From: Progne subis subis | Taxonomy: Eukaryota; Chordata; Aves; Passeriformes; Hirundinidae | Direction: 5' to 3' | Length of the DNA stretch: 64,000 nt | Assembly (NCBI GenBank): GCA_022316685.1 | Contig: JAKJHU010000037.1 | Span: 21,351,188 to 21,415,187, forward strand | Shown here: positions 1 to 13,200 of the stretch, piece by piece | Numbering within the stretch: the first letter of the stretch is position 1 | Layout: each line of letters opens with the position of its first letter | Notes under the pieces: generated by a model | The model's database searches: none | What the model was told of the DNA's origin: nothing | What the model saw: the letters and a program-made list of their open reading frames with translations, nothing else | Made by a program: the position numbers and the translations under genes

Positions 1-3000
1 ATTTCTCATGTGCAAGGCATCCATGTGTAGGGAATGAAGACAGATGGACAAGCAGGTTTGGGAACCTTTCTGCATTTAATATAGTTTACTGTGTAAACTC
101 AAAGCAATTTATTTAATGTACATATATTTTATTTAGCCTATTTCTAGTGTAGCTTTCAAGAAAGAAACCAAGGGATCAGTAGTACAAGTGATGAGCCAGC
201 TGCAGGCAGAGCCCAGCAAGCAGGCATGGTATCGCCTGCAACTTGAGAATGGCCAATCTAACACATTCATTCTGGCATTCTTTGGCTGACACCCCTTGAG
301 CCATTGGCAGCTTTCATGCAGATTAATGCTTGTTTCCATAAAATATGAGTATTTCTCCAGGACTTCAAAGGGAAGGAATATGTGGGAAACTCTTTACAGC
401 GATGAAGCATTTCACAGCATTAACAGGGATCTGCAGAGCTGCTGTAACTGAATCTTTATAACCTACTGTAAAATTGTATGGACATTTTCTTCTTTTTTAG
501 AAAAAAGCATTAAGATTAGTCATGCTGTTTTATGGCTATTCAGTTCTTGTTCGTTTCTGTTAATAAGGAGCAATCAAAATGCCAGAAAAAGCTGTTTTTG
601 CAGGGCCAAAACCAGTAGGAAAGTGGGGAGGATGTTATAACTGAATTGAAAGCTCAAAGGAGTTACTTTTAGGAGGTAGGAGCAACCTAGATATGGCATA
701 TGCTTGTGTTCAGCTCCTGGCTGTGAGACCGCACAGGTGCCCACATTTTGCAGACAGCCTAGCAATAATTTTTGGCTTTTGGAGCTTAAGCAAGAAGGAA
801 TAATGGGACATTCTGCCTTTACTAAAGGCTTTATTCAGAACATATCTGAAGCTTAATGTGACTGTAGTTACAATGACAGAAAAAGCAATCAGACCTCCTT
901 TTCCTCATTGCTGTGGAGGAGTAGCTTTGATAATACACATACTGTAGCAATACCAGCCTGTTTCTAAGTTTCCACTTAGAGCAACAGAGCTGCTAGGATG
1001 AAGAGCAGCAAAGGAAGAGGATGGCTTAGTCATAAAGTATTTGTATTCTTTGGGAGTCTTAGATGTGTTTTTTGTCTCTGCTAAGTAGGCCGAGCAGAGT
1101 GCAGTGTCCCCTGAGCTTTATGAATGCCTGCTGTGGTAGTGATGTGCCAAGAAAGCCAGGTTATGGATGGGTGCAGCCCTGGAGAGTCTTAATTCAGTCT
1201 GCAGCTCCTCTGGTAATTTAGTTTTGACAACTAAACAGGGCAAATCTCTCCAAGCATCTAAATACAATTCTTTTTGCTTTAGACATGTGTCATATTGTCA
1301 GTTTTTGGACTCTGGGTTTGATTTCCTGCAAAGTTGTTTTACCTGAACATTGAAATTTATAAACTATGCTTTTAATAGAAGGCATTGTGCCTTCCCTTTA
1401 GATTGGCATTCTCTTTAAAGAGAGCATTTAATTTGATACATCAGTGAAATATAACAGAGAACAGTTGAGAGGATGTAATGTCGTAGGACTCCATGTGCAA
1501 AACCCATAGGTTAGGGGAACAGAAGTTTCATATGAAATACAACATCAGTTTCTTTGGAGTCATGCTATTTTTAAAGGAATACAGAGTGGCTTCTTAGAAG
1601 GAATTCTGACTAAGCAGCCTATAACTGAATTTTCTTTACTAAGGCTGTTTTTCATCTCTAAGGAATACCAAGTGTATCTATTGCAGGTCTTTTCATGACT
1701 GTTAGAGTGTTACACAAGAGCATATTCAAAATAAAAACCATGCAGGAGACTATAGAAGGCTTGCATGTGAATTAGAAAGAAACAACAGAATGTCTACAAG
1801 ATATATAATGTCAAGGAAATCGTAAATGGATAGAAAGGAAAATGTGGCCTGGAGCAAGGTATAGTTTTTGACTTAGCTATACTTCTGTGATCTTGTGAGA
1901 TTAAGGAGATACAGACTCTACCGTCTCAGTTCATTTGAAAATTCTCAGTAGAATTATAAACTTGCAAGTTGTCTGGCCCCCACTGCATACAGACCTTCTG
2001 TCTTTGAGGATTTGTATGCAAGGATCAAGGTTTGAATGCAGGGTTGTTTTTTTCCTTGCTTTTAATAAATGGCTGTATTATAAAGAAAGCATGTGGTTTG
2101 GCATTTTCAAATTTTAGACTGTGGTGCTTTCTCTGCAGATGCCCTGGGTGTTGCCAGAGGGAATTTCTCATGTGGTGACTCCTGTACCGTATCTTAGTTG
2201 GTGTTCCTGCTGTGGAAATATGTAGTCCCTTCGTATATACATTTTGTTGGCACTCCACCGCCCTGGTGTCGGAGGGGAGCAGGCAGTGTGACAGTAGGGC
2301 AGATGTCATTCTTTGTTTGACTTTGTGTCGCTTCTCTGGCTCGGAATTTGGAGGAAAACTTCACAGAAAACATCACTGCAAGGGCTGTTGTCCCTTGCGA
2401 CTGGTGCTGTGCAAAGGAGGATGCTTCCTGGCTTGTGGAGGGTGTCCATGGTGTTCTGCTTCCAGGGACTGAGTACTGCACACCTGCCCCTTGGCAGGGC
2501 ACTGCCTGTTTGCAAGGCAGCCGTGGTGTCTGCAGCCCCCTCCGCCTCAGGACCCTGGGCAGCAGCAGGGAGTGGTGTGCCAAGCACGCTGCCTCCAGAG
2601 CCGTGCTCCAAGGGAGCCGGCTCCTCTCCTCCCCATCCCACCAGAGGAGGCTGGAGGGGGCTGGAGGAGAAGGGTATTGGCCAGGCAGAGAAATGGTGAG
2701 CAGGGCTGGGGTTTTTTTTGAAAGTCAGTTGTGTAAATATACACACAAACACAGTTTATTCTGGGGATTAGCTGTGTAGGATTTGTGTTTTCATGTCTCA
2801 GAAAGTGTATTTTGCTCAGTGCCTATATTAACCTCTAACTTCCTACATGCTTATTACTAAAATCTGCGCTATAGGACCCTACTGGAGCATTTGGTGCCAA
2901 CATTCCTTTACAACCCAGTGTGCCTGAGAAGCCAAAGCATTCCCACGTTGGTGGTTTTGGTTTTTTCCCAGTTGGCAGCCTTGGAGTTGGGTCTCTAGCC

Positions 3001-3250
3001 CAGCTTGGGAACATGATTAAAACATGGCTTGATCCCATTTGCAGTCTGTAACCGAGGCATGTTTCAAGGAACTGGCATGTTGTCCTGAGGTCATGCAACA
3101 CAGAGCATACTCGGTGTCAATGACTCTCTAATGTCTTCCATGTGATGTTTAGGATTAGGGGGATACAATGAATGTTGATGATTGGATTTAAATCATTTCC
3201 AAAACTTTCTGAGGAAGCTTGCAAAGCAGTATCATGAGATTCCCAGCCAA

Positions 3251-3272
3251 TTTTTTTTTTTTTTTTTTTTTT
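3251..3272. repeat. Poly-T run, 22 nt
   Basis: Uninterrupted T22 in the MAPRE2 intron. Confidence 0.9.
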
Positions 3273-4300
3273 AATGTCACTCATTAAGAATTCAGGAGGA
3301 ATAGAACTTGAACAAGGTTTTTACTTTTAAAAAATAATTATTTAATTACTCACAGCACTCACTTGCAGTCAGTTGCTTGATTTCCCTCTGGTTTAAAGAG
3401 CTTGTTAGATTTTGTGTGGTACTTTTTTTAGGCATGATGAGTTACACAGCTATTTTAAGTTAAATGGGAACAGTGTTTTCTGAAATTGTTCTGATCTTCC
3501 TGTTTAAAAATTGATGAATTCCAAAATAAATGATTGCCCAAAATTTAAGTATTAAAAACTCTGTTGTGTATAATTGATGAGCAGCTTAATTAATTTAAGA
3601 AAAAGAGAATACAAGTTAACACAGAGGACACTTCCCTCCCATAGCCATTATTCAAAATGATAAGTGGATATTCTGCCCTACCTGTGCGGAACAGGGCATT
3701 TGGAAGCAGATGTTATTTAGGTGCACGTGATATCAGAGGCTATTGGTAAGGCTGGTAGGAGGTACATAGCTCATTTAGGCTGTTCCCTGTGGTGGCAGCG
3801 CTGCTTTTTCGAGCTCCCATCTGTATGCAGGCACTCACGCTGCCCTCTTTGAGGCAGCTGTGCTCATGCAACTGTGAGCAGGAGTGCAGGGCTGCACTAT
3901 AATCTGCATCAGTTTTAGGGCTTTTTAAGTGCCCTCCCAGGACTGCTGCTGGGAACAGTGAAGTTTGGCCAGAGTGGCTTCCCTGGTGCACAGCCCCATA
4001 AAAGCTTGCTTCTCTACAGCTAAGTAGGTGGTAAATTGATGTGTTCTTGAACATTCACTGGGAAATGGGCTGAAACTTCTTAAATCATGGTGAAGGTGCT
4101 GGAGGAGGGTGGGGAGAGGAGAGTGTGTTGACTGGAGAAATAAGATTATGTTGACCTACATACTAGGTCATATACGTGCTGCTGGAAATGCAAGCAGGGA
4201 TTTGAAGACTGTGGTCTCTCCAGTGGAGCACTCAGGTTAAAGGGTTCTCTTTCTTAAGGATGTGGCTGTATGTAACACAACATGATGCTTGCAGACATGG

Positions 4301-4733
4301 AATCATAGAATGATTTATGTTGGAAAAAACTGTGAAGATCGTGGAGTCCAGCTGCCAAGTCCACCACTAAACCATGTCACTAAGAGCCACATCTACCTGA
4401 TTTTTAAATACCTCCAAGGGATGATGAGTCCATCACTTCCCTGGGCAGCCTGTTCCAATGCTGACAACCCTCTCTGGGAAGAAATTTTTTCTAAAACCCA
4501 ATCTAAACCTCCCCTGGTACAACTTGAGGCTGTTTCCTTTTGTTCTATTGCTTGTTGCTTGGGAGAAGAGACTGACCCCCACCTGGCTACAGCCTCCTTT
4601 CAGGTTGTTGTAGACACTGAGAAGGTTCCCCCACAAGCCTCATTTTCTCCAGGCTAAATAACCCCAGCAGGTCCAGCAGCTGCTCCTAGTAAGAGTTGTG
4701 CTCCAGACCCTTCACCAGCTTCATTGACCAGTC
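4301..4733 (-). repeat. CR1 LINE, 3' fragment
   Basis: On the - strand the element ends with ATCATTCTATGATT, the typical CR1 3' end, and contains the degenerate RT C-terminal reading LEHNSY...LGLFSLEKM...NRLPREV. About 430 bp, 5'-truncated, with several stops and frameshifts. CR1 is the dominant avian LINE, which supports a bird origin. Confidence 0.9.
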
Positions 4734-4913
4734 AAAAAAACCCCAAAAACAAAACAAAACAACAAAAAACCCAAAAATAACAAAAAAACCACCCCCACAC
4801 ACACAAAAAAACCCACAAAAAAAACCAAACAAACCAAACAAACAAACAAACAAAAAAAAAAAAACAAACAAACAAAAAAAAAAAAACCCAACAAAACACC
4901 AAAAAAACCCCCC
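4733..4913. repeat. A/C-only low-complexity tract
   Basis: 181 nt containing no G and a single T (4778) on the + strand. It is a mix of (AAAAC)n, CCC runs and a short (CA)n. It abuts the truncated 5' end of the CR1 copy. The - strand reads as G runs separated by T runs. Confidence 0.9.
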
Positions 4914-7900
4914 TTTGAATGGCATAACAGAACACCCATAATTGAAATCTAAATGAAGTATCTATACTCTGATATCCGACTTGAAAACCCACTGCTGTGT
5001 GCTTACCTAAACATCACTGCTGAGGAAGCAATTCTAGAAAGCCTAAGGTAAAAGACCAGCCCTAATTGCTGCTGTACTGTAAACAATGATTGCTGGCATT
5101 TGTGGGTTTTTGTCTCCCTTTCTTATCAGAACTATTAAGTCACACGTGCTCCTTGCAAGTCACTGCTTTTTTCTTCATTGTTGCTGTTGTCCCAGCAACA
5201 GAAATGTGGGGTGTGTGCAGCTTTCCATCCGTGTGAGCAGCCATAGTGAACTGAATCAGTGATGACTAATTCATACACAAATCATCCTGTATTTTCCAAA
5301 TGCATGATCAGGTGGTTGCAGTTTTGGAGGGAATGAATAATTTGAAGGAGTTTGTATCTAACATGAGTGGATCTGTGTTTTTGTATTTTCTAAATATTTC
5401 ATTAAAGCAAGCAAACTAATTTTGTTACAGAAAAAAGCCTTTTTCCCAAATGGAATTTTTCAAAAACTGAGTGTATGAAAATCAAACTGAGGCCTGACTG
5501 AAAGGTTTAAACTCGATTTCTATGCAGTTTTAGAATAAAGCTAATATTAAACATACATACCAAATTTCTAGCATAGCACTTAGCTCTGTTTGCTGTGGTT
5601 TGGGTATCAGAATTAAAAGAGATCAGCCCCACCCCTGCCCCAGCAAGGTCCTGTCTTTTCACAGGCCCTTTGTTTTCCATGTTGGCTGGTGTGGTTTTAT
5701 ATGGTTTTCTGGGATCTTGCTCTCACACACTGCAGGGATTCAGGGAGGAGCAGTGAGGGACAGTCTTTTGACATTAGATGTGAAGCACTGACCTAATTTG
5801 TGTAGAGCACACACAAATTGGCAGTACTTGCTTATATTTATAGTGTTTCTACTAAATATTTTATTAGCATAATAAGTTCTAACTACAGTACATTAAAAGC
5901 AGTTAGCTTGAAAATAAAGTTTTCCTTTTAATTTATAAATATTTAAACATCAGTGCTAAAGAAAACTGAGCATTTAATCTTGGTTTCAGATCTCTAATCT
6001 GAAATCCAGAAAGTTTACTGAGTGGCAAAAGCTGGTTGTAAACAGGATTCTCTTGTCTTCATTGTTATCTCCTTTAATTTCCTTTTGATTTAAATAGTCA
6101 GGAGCAGAAGTATTTTTGATAATCAAGAAAATACTTCTTTGCATTTGTGGATTCATCAGCCTCCAGATGGTGAAGGAGAGGAGAAAAACCAAAAATCTCT
6201 AATGATGAAGTCAGTATGGACAGTCTGGGGAAAGAAACACAGAAGCAGGGAGGAAGCCATACAGGACAAAATCTAAACTTAGTTCAGCATTGCTTACTTC
6301 AAGGGACTAGGGAAAGATTGTCTGCAACTCTGAAAATGCTGTAAGGTACTCAATTTTTATAAATTCGGTAGCAATTTTCAGCTTTACCACTGCATGTGGC
6401 AAAATTCTTGCTTTTTAACAGCTTTAAATAACCATCGTTTCAATTCTGAGTTTGTTCTCTTGTGTCTGAATTCTGCCCCAGCATCCCTTCCCCTCCTCTG
6501 GCAGCTGCTTGCCCAGCCTGGTGGGTGCCATGCCCTCCCTCCCCTTGCTGCCTGCTCTGCCCCAAGCCTGGGAAGCCCAGGAAACACCTGCAAAGCCCTG
6601 ATGCTGCTGGGCTCGTTCTGCTCACTGATGGGGCTAAAAATAGCAACCGCTGCGGGTGATTTCAGCACAGTTTGCAGGCTCGTTTCAGAGTCTGGCCCGT
6701 GAATATCTTCTGTAACTAATGGCTGCATCAATATTCTAGAGCAAAATACAAAAGGATTTTTAGCCAGTGATTCTAAATTGTTAGCTAATAAAGGATTAGG
6801 GGTTTTTAACATTGATCCCTCTTCGGCAGTGCCACCAGCTGTACTTTTCATCTTTCATTTGAGTAGATGTCAAATTATTTCTTTTTGTGTGTGTATGTGT
6901 GTGCATGTTTATGCATATGAAAGTTTTTCAGTCAGAGAGGTAGATTTATTGTGAGAACTACTCTGGTAGTGTGTTTTCCGCTTTGCTATACACACATTTG
7001 GTAAGATTTGGGTTTGGGGAGGAGGGATGGTTTGGTTGGTTTTTTGGGGGTGTGGGGGGATTGTTGAGGTTTTTTAATTTTTTTTTTTCCAGAAAATGTA
7101 GGGAAGTTTTTTTAATACTGAATAAAATCCAGAAGCATAAAAATTCTTTTGTTTGTGTAAATTATGCAAGAGGTATGTCACATAAGGTCATTATCTCTAA
7201 TGTTGTTCGCTTTGTATTCCATTAAAAAGATTCCTTTCTCATGCACCTGTGTTGAAACATCAAGTTGTGTAGTATACTGGATAGGCCTAAAGTGCTGTTC
7301 CATATGCACAGGAGCACATGGATATGCTGTGGCTGTAAGATAAAGGCATTGCAGTCTCACATCACTTAAGCAGGGCTCCCCTTGCTGCTGCCTCTGGGAA
7401 ATCTCAGCCGTGGGCAGTGTCAGCAGTAGTGTCCCCATTCCATTGTGCTGGTGTTTCCCATTTAAATGTAATCTGACAGCTACAAGCTTTAGAGGGTAAA
7501 ATTTTGAATTATAAATAAACACCTATATAACATTAAATACATTCATAACTTCGATGTCCAAAATCAAGTAGTCCCAGTTGACTGTAATGATATTTTTACT
7601 TTCTCGTTGTTGTAGGCAGGTCTCTGGGTTTTTTGAGTAGGGAGGAATTTCCTCTCTTTGTAGTTCAGTGTTTAGTTCAATCCATGTTTGTTTGTTGCCT
7701 CTGTACTTCAGGAAGGAGTATTTTAATGAGCTGTATTTGCCAGTGCAATGAAATCCTCCTGTTGGGGAGACGGCGCAGCAGCCGCTCCAGTGTTGTGTCA
7801 GAGAACAGGTCTGTGCTGCCATGTGGATGCAGTCCAGTGTTTCCTGCCCTCGAGTGTTGTGCAGACCCAGGACCACCTCCTGGCTGGCAAAGGCACAGAA

Positions 7901-10056
7901 ACAACTGCCAGCAGAGAAAACACAAGGAAATACCCTAACTAGAGAGAGACTATCTAAAGGCATGCAGAAGGAATTTGCATTACCAGCAGGAGAAAAATCT
8001 CCTGTGAACACTTTGGGCTTCTAGTTTTCTAAAAGGATCTAGATGAAAGGTTGTGCAGTGCATTTTTAGGGCCTCCAGGCAATTACTTAGATATCAGAGT
8101 AAAGCTTATAATTGGGGTATGGGGAAGATGAAAGGACAGACTTAGGAACAAATTCAATTTATAACATTAAATGATTGCATAATAAGCCTTTTGCATTAAA
8201 TGAAACAGTTAGTGTACTCAAGCTATGCATTATCTGTATATCTATGCTTTTAATAGTAATGTATTTTTTCCATTGCCATGTATTTACAAGTCCTCCTGCT
8301 AAGGATGAGTTTTGAACAGATAATTTTGTTTATAAGGTTTTCTGTAAGAAGATGCAAATTTGTCATCTGATGCTTGTAACTTGCTAAAAGGCGCCTTTCT
8401 CTTTAGGGAATATTTTACTTTGATTCCTATCAAGACCATTGCAAACAGCTAAGCACAAGGTGTTCTTGGAAAATGAGTTTTTTTAATAACCCTTTTCCCC
8501 ACAAAGCTAGGCAGCGTGAACAGATTCTTTTTTTAAATGGCAGTGGTTTTCAGCACTAAAGCTGGATCATGGTAAGTCCCTTAGCAAAATTTGTGTTGGT
8601 ATTTCAGAGAACATTTTTGGACTCTTCCCTTAAACTCTTCTTCTGTTTGGGAAGTGATGATCTCGGTAGCCCTTTGTGTGATGGCTGACTGGATACAGAG
8701 AATGAGAACCATCTCATGCATAAAGTTGGTCCTGTCAAAACATATGCATACCCACAGAGAAAAATGACTTTAAGTTCAGGTTACTGTTGACTCTCCTGTA
8801 AAACTGGGCAAGCCAGGTGTCTGCTTTGATGCTTTGGTTTCTCTGTGAACACTCAGAAATATTTGTGATAAAAAATCGTTGTTGATAGTGAGCTGAACTG
8901 TTGAGGTGAGATCTGGACACTTTTTTGTCAAAACTGATGTGCACTAAAAGCACAACAGTCTTTTTTGTGGAAGTGAAATTGAACTTGTCAGGGGTAATGA
9001 GGCAATCACTTCCCTACCCTGATGCTCAAGCACAGGGGATGCACCCTTTACAGCCCTCTGTGGACGTCTCTGAGTCTTTGCCGAGTATGAAATATTTTGT
9101 AGAAAATTCTTCTGAAGAAGAAGAAAGAAAATTGCTTTTCCTCCTCTGATTTCTTCAAACATTTTCATCTTGATTTCTAAGCACTTGAGTGCATCAACAG
9201 TAAAGGCTTTGCAAATGGCAGTGGCATGATGCTGTAAGAGGAAGCTCCTGGTGTGTAAGAAATGTCTCTATTAGCTACCCTGAGGGTGCTGGTTAGAAAC
9301 CTTTCCATATACTTCCTTCTTTGTTCTGGATTAGTTATACAAGCACACCCCTACTGTCTGTGTAAATTCAGAGAGCTCTCAAAGCTGAACTTAGGAGCCT
9401 GACTGTTTTGAGTGAGAACTAAAGCTGTTAGCCCAGCTTTGAAAGCTATGGGTGGACTATGCTAAAGTCTTATTTAAATGCTTTTCTCAGGAAATGAAAA
9501 TCAGTAAGAATATTCATTGCAGAGGGGTGGTAACTGACTAGTGTGTTTTAACAAGCTGGAGCCTCGCAATTAATTTTTTAAAAATCCTTGTTAGATATAA
9601 TCTTAAATAATTGCATTGGATTTGATTGGCATTTGGGTACAAGGTCCAGAAGAAAGATGATCCTGGCTTGTTTGAATTCAAGGGACTGTGGGGATTGAGG
9701 AAGCTTACTAAGAGATTTTCATTTTCACTGTTATCTTCACATTGTATGGACAATCCCGCTGTGTTTAGGGACTCCAAGAACATCCATTTCACTTTGCATT
9801 AGTCGAGGTGATTCCTCGGATGCTGTGCAGCAGCGCATCGTGCATCCAGACTGAGTGGAAAAGAACCTCTAGAACATATGACTGCTCAGTGTACATTAGA
9901 TAAGCAGGTCTTGGGTGCATAGTGGTAGGCTGAATTACAGCAGTGACTTATTCAGCACTGTTGCTTTCTGCTCATGCTTTCTGCTAATGACATTAAACAC
10001 CATTTGGTCTTAGCTGGGTGCATCTGGATTAACGTCTATGCATTCTCTTGTTATAG

Positions 10057-10202
10057 GAGCAGCTTACTGCCAGTTCATGGACATGTTGTTCCCAGGGTGC
10101 ATTAGCTTGAAGAAAGTAAAGTTTCAAGCAAAGCTGGAGCATGAGTACATTCACAACTTCAAACTTCTGCAGGCGTCATTTAAAAGAATGAATGTGGATA
10201 AG
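10057..10202 (+). CDS. MAPRE2: MAPRE2 coding exon: core of CH domain
   Basis: 146 nt; acceptor ...TTGTTATAG at 10056 and donor AAG|GTAGGC at 10203. It starts with two bases of a split Gly codon, then [13 protein letters not shown] and runs to KRMNVDK. This is the middle of the EB-family CH domain, which contacts the microtubule lattice; the segment [18 protein letters not shown] is a family hallmark. The exon ends in phase 0. The polypyrimidine tract is weak-looking but the AG and reading frame are unambiguous. Confidence 0.97.
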
Positions 10203-13200
10203 GTAGGCATTCTGTGTTTGTATTTCGATCACTGCACGTTTCAAAAGTTACATAAAATGTGTAAAATTAATAAATAGGGGAAACAAACTTCAAAATGCTT
10301 GAAAATGTACTTTTTCAATTTTTGGATGGAGAACTGGCATTGCAAGTAGTGTATGAAAATGTTCTTGACCTTTCATCATCTGAAAAAGGCATTTGGGCAT
10401 AAAGGAAGAAGCTTGGCATTTGGCTCCATGTAGGTACAAATAGAAAACTGAGTCCACATGTCTGTCGAGGAGTTGTGCCATCTAACTCATTGTATCTTAA
10501 TATCAGAGACCCTTTGATACAGCACCACATGTTAGAAATTCCTTCTCATCAGTGAATTTTAATTTTTTGATAAGTAAAATTATTGGTGACCTGAATTTTC
10601 AACAAAACAACTTGAAAATATGCTCTTCTTGTAAGTATTCTGTGCTTTTTGTTGAAAGCAGGTTTGAGGAATTTAAATTGTCAATTTTCCTTTACAGAGC
10701 AGATTTATCATGCCTTTTTAATGTAGAGTTAAGGTACAAATGTAGAGTTTACATTACAATCTATGTACACTTTAAGGTACATAGAGTGTACCTTAGCTCT
10801 GCATTACATTTCATGTAGAGTTAAGGTACAAGCTGAAAAGACATACAAAATGCAATGTCAATTCTTGCAGAAGCCTCATAGATATATAAAATTCTATACA
10901 GCTGGCTTAATCCTTAAGAAGAAATGAAAACCCCTTTCCAGCTGAAAACTCGTAACATTCAAGAGGCATTCAGGTCCACTTAACTTGGCTGTTTAATCAG
11001 TGGCATGCATTAAGCAAAGCAGGGCAGCTCTTCTGCAGTTGTTGTCCCTGTCTGTCCAGTGTCTGGAAGCCTTGAGTACTGTAATATTGGCTGAAGTCAC
11101 ATTTTGGATGTTTCATGTCTGTGAAAAATTTCAAAGCTATTGATATGGAGACATCCTCATAGCCTTTTCTTTGTTCTACTAGAACTTTATAAGGCATTCA
11201 AGTCAACTTCTGCATGTCCACAAACTGCTCTATGTATAGCTCTATGTGGAATGGAAAAAAATTACAAGGTTAAAACCTCAGAGTTGGTTCATATGATGAC
11301 CATGTGCTACCAAAATGTAGGTTAGTTTGAACTTTAGCACGTCTTGGAAAAGCTGCTCGGTTTTGTAGTTCAAACAGTAGGACAGAGAGCCAGAAACATC
11401 TGTCTGGAGTTTCTGAAGAAATGTTTGTTTGTAGTACGTCAGTACCGTACCCTGTCCATTAAAACCAGAAATCCCTAGTTGGCTGAACACAGTGTTACTC
11501 CCAGGACAGGGTCATTCATCATGGGATGTACCCATGGGATGTAAGGGAGCACCTCTGTGGAACAGTAGCTGTAAAAGCTTATATGCACCTGCTCTATCAC
11601 TGCTTCAAAGGCTGGGTCTCATTGGGTTTTGTTTCCATTTTTTAAGAGTGCTTGCAAATTGACCCTTTCTTTCAGGAACAAAACAGTGGCAGAGGTTTAT
11701 TTGTTGATGCAGTTAGTAAATTTTTTCAAGTAAGTGTGTATGTGTAATTTTTATATTTAAAAATGGCAGTGACGTAATATTGAATATTTCTATCTATCTT
11801 TTAGGTAATTCCTGTGGAAAAACTGGTCAAAGGGCGCTTCCAAGACAACTTAGATTTCATTCAATGGTTTAAGAAGTTCTTTGATGCTAACTATGATGGG
11901 AAGGAGTATGATCCTGTGGAAGCTCGACAAGGCCAAGATGCTCTTCCTCCACCAGATCCTGGTGAACAGATCTTTAACCTGCCCAAAAAGTCTCACCATG
12001 CAAACTCTCCAACTGCAGGTATTTTGCATCTTAAAGAATTCCATTTCTGTCTCTGAAGACAATTATAAATTGTGGTCCCTTCTACCTAAATACTAGTTTA
12101 AAATTATTTCCTTGGGTGCTCATGCCATTCTTTTTACCTTATCATAGCCTTAGCATCTTGAGACAGCAGAAAGTTAACATATTGTGTGCTTGGCCCAGCC
12201 CTACTAAGCATAGGGTCTCCTCCACGGAGCCCTCTCCATGTGAATGACATGGCCTCTGGTAATGTCTGGTGGTGGAGACAAAGGCTTTTAACCATCTTGT
12301 TGCTGAATGTGGTATGTGCAAGTGTATTCAAGAACATTAAATGGAGTGTGTTCCTCTTTCACACCTCCACCTTTATAGGAAAACGCTTGCACAGGCTGAT
12401 TTATTTTTTAATTTTTATGGTGAGTTTCCCAATCTTAAGGGCTGACCAGAAGAAGAAAAATTTACTTTTGGTTTTATGTGTGCTTATTCTTTGGGTATAC
12501 TAGTCCTCCTAACTGAAAAACATGTAGTTTTTGCTCTTTTACAAAGATACCTGTCTTCTAATATTTAATTTTGTACTTGTATTGGGTTTTGCTAGGATAG
12601 AGATAATGCTTCAGAGGAGATTGGTGCTAAATTTTGAATTTAAAACTAAAACAGTGTTGATAAGGCATGGATGTTTTAATTATTGCTAATCAGTACTTAC
12701 ACAGAGTCCAGGCTTTTTCAGTTTCTCATGTTGCCTTGCCAACAAGCAGGCTGGGTGTGCCCAAGAAATTTGGAGGGGACACAGCCAGGACAGCTGACCC
12801 CAATAGATTGAGCAGATAATCCATACCACATGGCATCGTGCTTAGCCAGAAAAGCTGGGGTAGTAAGGAGAAGGGTAGGGAGGGATGTTCAGAGTTACAG
12901 CATTTGTCTTGCCAAATCATCATTATGGGTGATCTGGCTTTCCTGGAGATGGGTTAATTCCTGCCTGTCCATGGGAAGTGGTGAATGAATTGTTTGCATG
13001 GCTTTTGTTTTACCTATTAAACTGTCTTTATCTCAACCCATGAATTTTCCCACTTTCCCTTTCTGAATGTGGGTATGACTAGTCACTAAGCAGATGGCAT
13101 TTTTGTTAACTGAGAATTGAGTGAACAGGAGAGCAGCTAACATTTAAGAAAAAAATAGTCACTAAAAAAGTGTTACTGGATGTAGGTTTGTGCACATGGT

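Larger units (their letters stand above)
1..10056 (+). other. MAPRE2: MAPRE2 intron (5' part, incomplete)
   Basis: No exon is recognisable here; the frame of the exon at 10057 requires an upstream exon ending in phase 1, outside the window or missed. It contains a CR1 fragment (4301-4733), an A/C-only tract (4733-4913), a 22-T run (3251-3272), a G/T-rich patch (7009-7092) and two GC-richer patches (about 2470-2700 and 6470-6700) that are poor in CpG and do not look like promoters. Open frames of up to 162 codons in this stretch resemble no family I know. Confidence 0.8.
10203..11804 (+). other. MAPRE2: MAPRE2 intron with a cluster of small direct and inverted repeats
   Basis: A 1.6-kb intron. 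It holds the repeat cluster at 10722-10831 and the candidate 54-nt exon at 11676-11729. Nothing else is recognised. Confidence 0.85.

Noticed and set aside
2306..2752. 148-codon - strand and 143-codon + strand open frames, and a 51-nt splice-bracketed segment (2645-2695)
   Set aside because: A GC-richer patch that is open in many frames; the patch is CpG-poor and no product resembles a protein family. The splice pair is probably a pseudo-exon.
6384..6851. 155-codon - strand open frame in a GC-richer patch
   Set aside because: Overlaps open frames on the other strand and resembles no family.
7523..8011. 162-codon - strand open frame
   Set aside because: No recognisable domain, no supporting splice or promoter context, overlapping open frames on both strands; consistent with chance in an intron.
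8555..8572. 18-nt symmetric mini-exon-like segment before GTAAGT in the first intron
   Set aside because: Would insert six residues into the CH domain and has weak context; likely chance.
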